From the NCBI GenBank assembly GCA_021827465.1, contig JAKAVX010000140.1:1-6843 (forward strand): a stretch of DNA of 6,843 nucleotides. The letters are read 5' to 3'. Source of the stretch: Deltaproteobacteria bacterium. GTDB taxonomy: Bacteria > Desulfobacterota_B > Binatia > Binatales > Binataceae. Shown piece after piece: positions 5,791 through 6,843 of this stretch; the first letter of the stretch is position 1, and each line of letters opens with the position of its first letter. The position numbers were made by a program, and so were the translations under genes. The notes beneath the pieces are model-generated. The model did not search any database, was not told the origin of the DNA, and worked only from the letters and a program-made list of their open reading frames with translations.

Positions 5791-5798
5791 ATCCAAGT
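5781..5798. repeat. Perfect inverted repeat ACTTGG-N6-CCAAGT upstream of the sigma gene
   Basis: ACTTGG (5781-5786) is exactly complementary to CCAAGT (5793-5798), with TTACAT between them. The 18-bp site overlaps the -35-like GTAACC of the proposed sigma promoter, as expected for a repressor operator or an RNA hairpin in an upstream transcript. No regulator gene next to it is recognisable in the window. Confidence 0.5.
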
Positions 5799-5835
5799 TT
5801 TACCAGCAGCGTCCGGAACAAACGAGACTTTTCGC

Positions 5836-6444
5836 CTATGCGCGCGAAGGAGGCGGCGGCAAACCCGCCGCTTCGAGGTCCGACGGCGTGTCGAGGTCGA
5901 GCACAATCCCCACGTCCTCGGTATCCACATAGCCGACGCGGCCGGGATTGGCGTTAACCACGAACCGCGCACCCTCCGACTCGGGAGCGTCGAGCAATTC
6001 CGCGAAGACCGCGCGATCGAACATCACCGGATGGCCCCGGCGACCCCGGCATCGGACGATCATTATCGGCTTGGACGAGGTCCGGTACGCTTCGATAAGA
6101 AGCCGGAATGTCTTGGCACAAACCATAGGATGGTCCGCCAGATGGACGATTGCGGCGCCTGCGCCGGGCGCGAGCGAGCGTATTGCCACCTTGAGCGACG
6201 AGAGCTGACCCCGCGCGTAGTCGGGATTCTCGACAATCCGGATTCGCGGGTCGGCCGGAACCTTGGGACGGATTCGGGCGGCGTGCGCGCCAAGCACCAC
6301 GACCAGGCCGTCGGCCACCGAGAGCATCGTTGAGGCCGCCCGCTCGATAAAAGTGCAGTCGCCAATTTGAAGAATTGGCTTGGGATAGCCCATCCGGCGC
6401 GACTCGCCGGCCGCCAGCAGAATCCCTTCTATCGCAAGGTTCAC
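5836..6444 (-). CDS. MocA-like molybdenum cofactor nucleotidyltransferase (MobA-like NTP transferase family)
   Basis: This 202-residue enzyme of the MobA/MocA family transfers a nucleotide (CMP in MocA, GMP in MobA) from NTP to molybdopterin. The N-terminal NTP loop L10-A-A-G-x-S-x-R-M-G-x-P-K22 is intact. Next come the uracil/base-site region NPDYARGQLSSL (73-84), a metal/substrate Asp in HLADHPMV (101-108, where relatives usually have D-Q-P), GHPVMF (137-142) and the ending DLDTPSDL (183-190) with the second acidic site. A MocA role is favoured over MobA by the directly upstream XdhC gene, since xanthine dehydrogenase/CO dehydrogenase-type enzymes use the MCD cofactor. The start is GTG 6444, overlapping the XdhC stop as GTGA, with a weak GGA Shine-Dalgarno. 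Its length is normal. The family is secure; the nucleotide specificity is inferred. Confidence 0.82.
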   Translation of the reverse strand: MNLAIEGILLAAGESRRMGYPKPILQIGDCTFIERAASTMLSVADGLVVVLGAHAARIRPKVPADPRIRIVENPDYARGQLSSLKVAIRSLAPGAGAAIVHLADHPMVCAKTFRLLIEAYRTSSKPIMIVRCRGRRGHPVMFDRAVFAELLDAPESEGARFVVNANPGRVGYVDTEDVGIVLDLDTPSDLEAAGLPPPPSRA

Positions 6445-6843
6445 TCGATTCCGCTTGAGCGCTTGAGGCGTCCAAGCTTGACCCCGAGCGTCACTTCGTC
6501 CCGCACGCCGGTGCGACGCTCGCGGATTATTTCAGCGATAATCGCCAGCGCTATTTCCGCAGGCGTTTCAGCGCCGATATCGAGTCCGAGCGGCGCATGA
6601 ACCTGGCTCACCCGTTTGGCCGGAATCCCGCTTTCCTGGATACGTTCGAGCGTCGCCTTGGCCCGGTGGCGCGAACCGATCATCCCGACGTAACCGCACG
6701 GGGTCCGCAGCGCGGCGCGCACCGCCTGCTCGTCGAACGCATGCCCGCGCGTCACCGAGATGAGATAGCAATGACGGTCGAGTCCGAGCGATTCGATTGC
6801 GCGTTCGAACGGGGCCACGACTACTTCATGGGCGGTGGAAAAG
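6441..6843 (-). CDS. XdhC-family molybdenum-enzyme maturation protein, C-terminal part (runs off the right edge)
   Basis: The frame is open from the right edge (FSTAHEVVVAPFERAIESLG...) to TGA 6441-6443, giving about 133 residues. This is the C-terminal Rossmann half of XdhC/CoxF-type proteins, which bind molybdenum cofactor, help sulfurate it and insert it into xanthine dehydrogenase-like enzymes. The hallmark segments are present: SVTRGHAFDEQAV, then CGYVGMIGSRHRAK, then HAPLGLDIGAETPAEIALAIIAEII. A GTG at 6818 is in frame, but the protein-like sequence continues upstream of it, so the true start lies outside the window. The stop overlaps the GTG of the MocA-like gene, so the two are co-translated. 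The structural Mo-hydroxylase subunits expected with XdhC are not in this window and probably lie to the right. Confidence 0.9.
   Translation of the reverse strand, partial: FSTAHEVVVAPFERAIESLGLDRHCYLISVTRGHAFDEQAVRAALRTPCGYVGMIGSRHRAKATLERIQESGIPAKRVSQVHAPLGLDIGAETPAEIALAIIAEIIRERRTGVRDEVTLGVKLGRLKRSSGIE

Noticed and set aside
5752..5796. TTG start for the sigma factor, adding 15 residues
   Set aside because: The extension covers the promoter-like and palindromic sequence and is not needed for region 2; ATG 5751 is preferred, though this is not certain.
4942..6333. 463-residue plus-strand frame across anti-sigma, sigma and MocA-like genes
   Set aside because: It spans three well-supported minus-strand genes and their promoter gap, with no domain; it is a GC-driven antisense frame.

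Overview
The window is GC-rich and gene-dense. ATGA/GTGA stop-start overlaps, an N-terminally anchored Spy/CnrX-like protein and a TPR protein with a signal peptide suggest a Gram-negative bacterium. GC-rich soil lineages (Binatota, Desulfobacterota, Acidobacteriota or similar) are my guess from style only; no taxonomic marker is present. I find no tRNA, rRNA, IS element or CRISPR array.

Layout. (1) At 1-590 (+) is the C-terminal part of an unidentified protein. A short hairpin-rich gap separates it from a convergent gene. (2) At 725-3512 (-) is a run read right to left: two tandem, paralogous alpha/beta-hydrolases coupled by an ATGA overlap, then, after about 164 bp, a DipZ-type thioredoxin-fold protein with a WDYTCVNC active site and a C-terminal beta-domain. 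(3) At 3639-4223 (+), diverging from the hydrolases, is a secreted or periplasmic TPR protein. (4) At 4240-5751 (-) is a three-gene module: ECF sigma factor, zinc-finger (HxxxCxxC) membrane anti-sigma factor, and a small membrane-anchored Spy/CpxP/CnrX-like protein with four histidines along one helix face. All three genes overlap at stop/start. (5) At 5836-6843 (-) are a MocA-like molybdopterin nucleotidyltransferase and the C-terminal half of an XdhC-family protein, joined by a GTGA overlap.

How they may work together. The sigma/anti-sigma/Spy-like trio has the logic of the CnrYXH and RpoE/RseA/CpxP systems: an envelope or metal signal sensed outside the inner membrane frees an ECF sigma factor. 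A promoter-like sequence and a perfect 6-6-6 inverted repeat lie directly upstream of the sigma gene and fit autoregulation. XdhC and MocA mature the molybdenum cofactor for xanthine dehydrogenase/CO dehydrogenase-type enzymes, whose structural genes probably lie outside the window. The hydrolase and thioredoxin genes look metabolic or redox-related; nothing visible gives their substrates.

The most interesting element is the sigma/anti-sigma/histidine-face module. The parts are recognisable, but the His-x3-His-x2-His-x3-His helix, encoded partly by a 33-bp-period repeat, is unusual and checkable.
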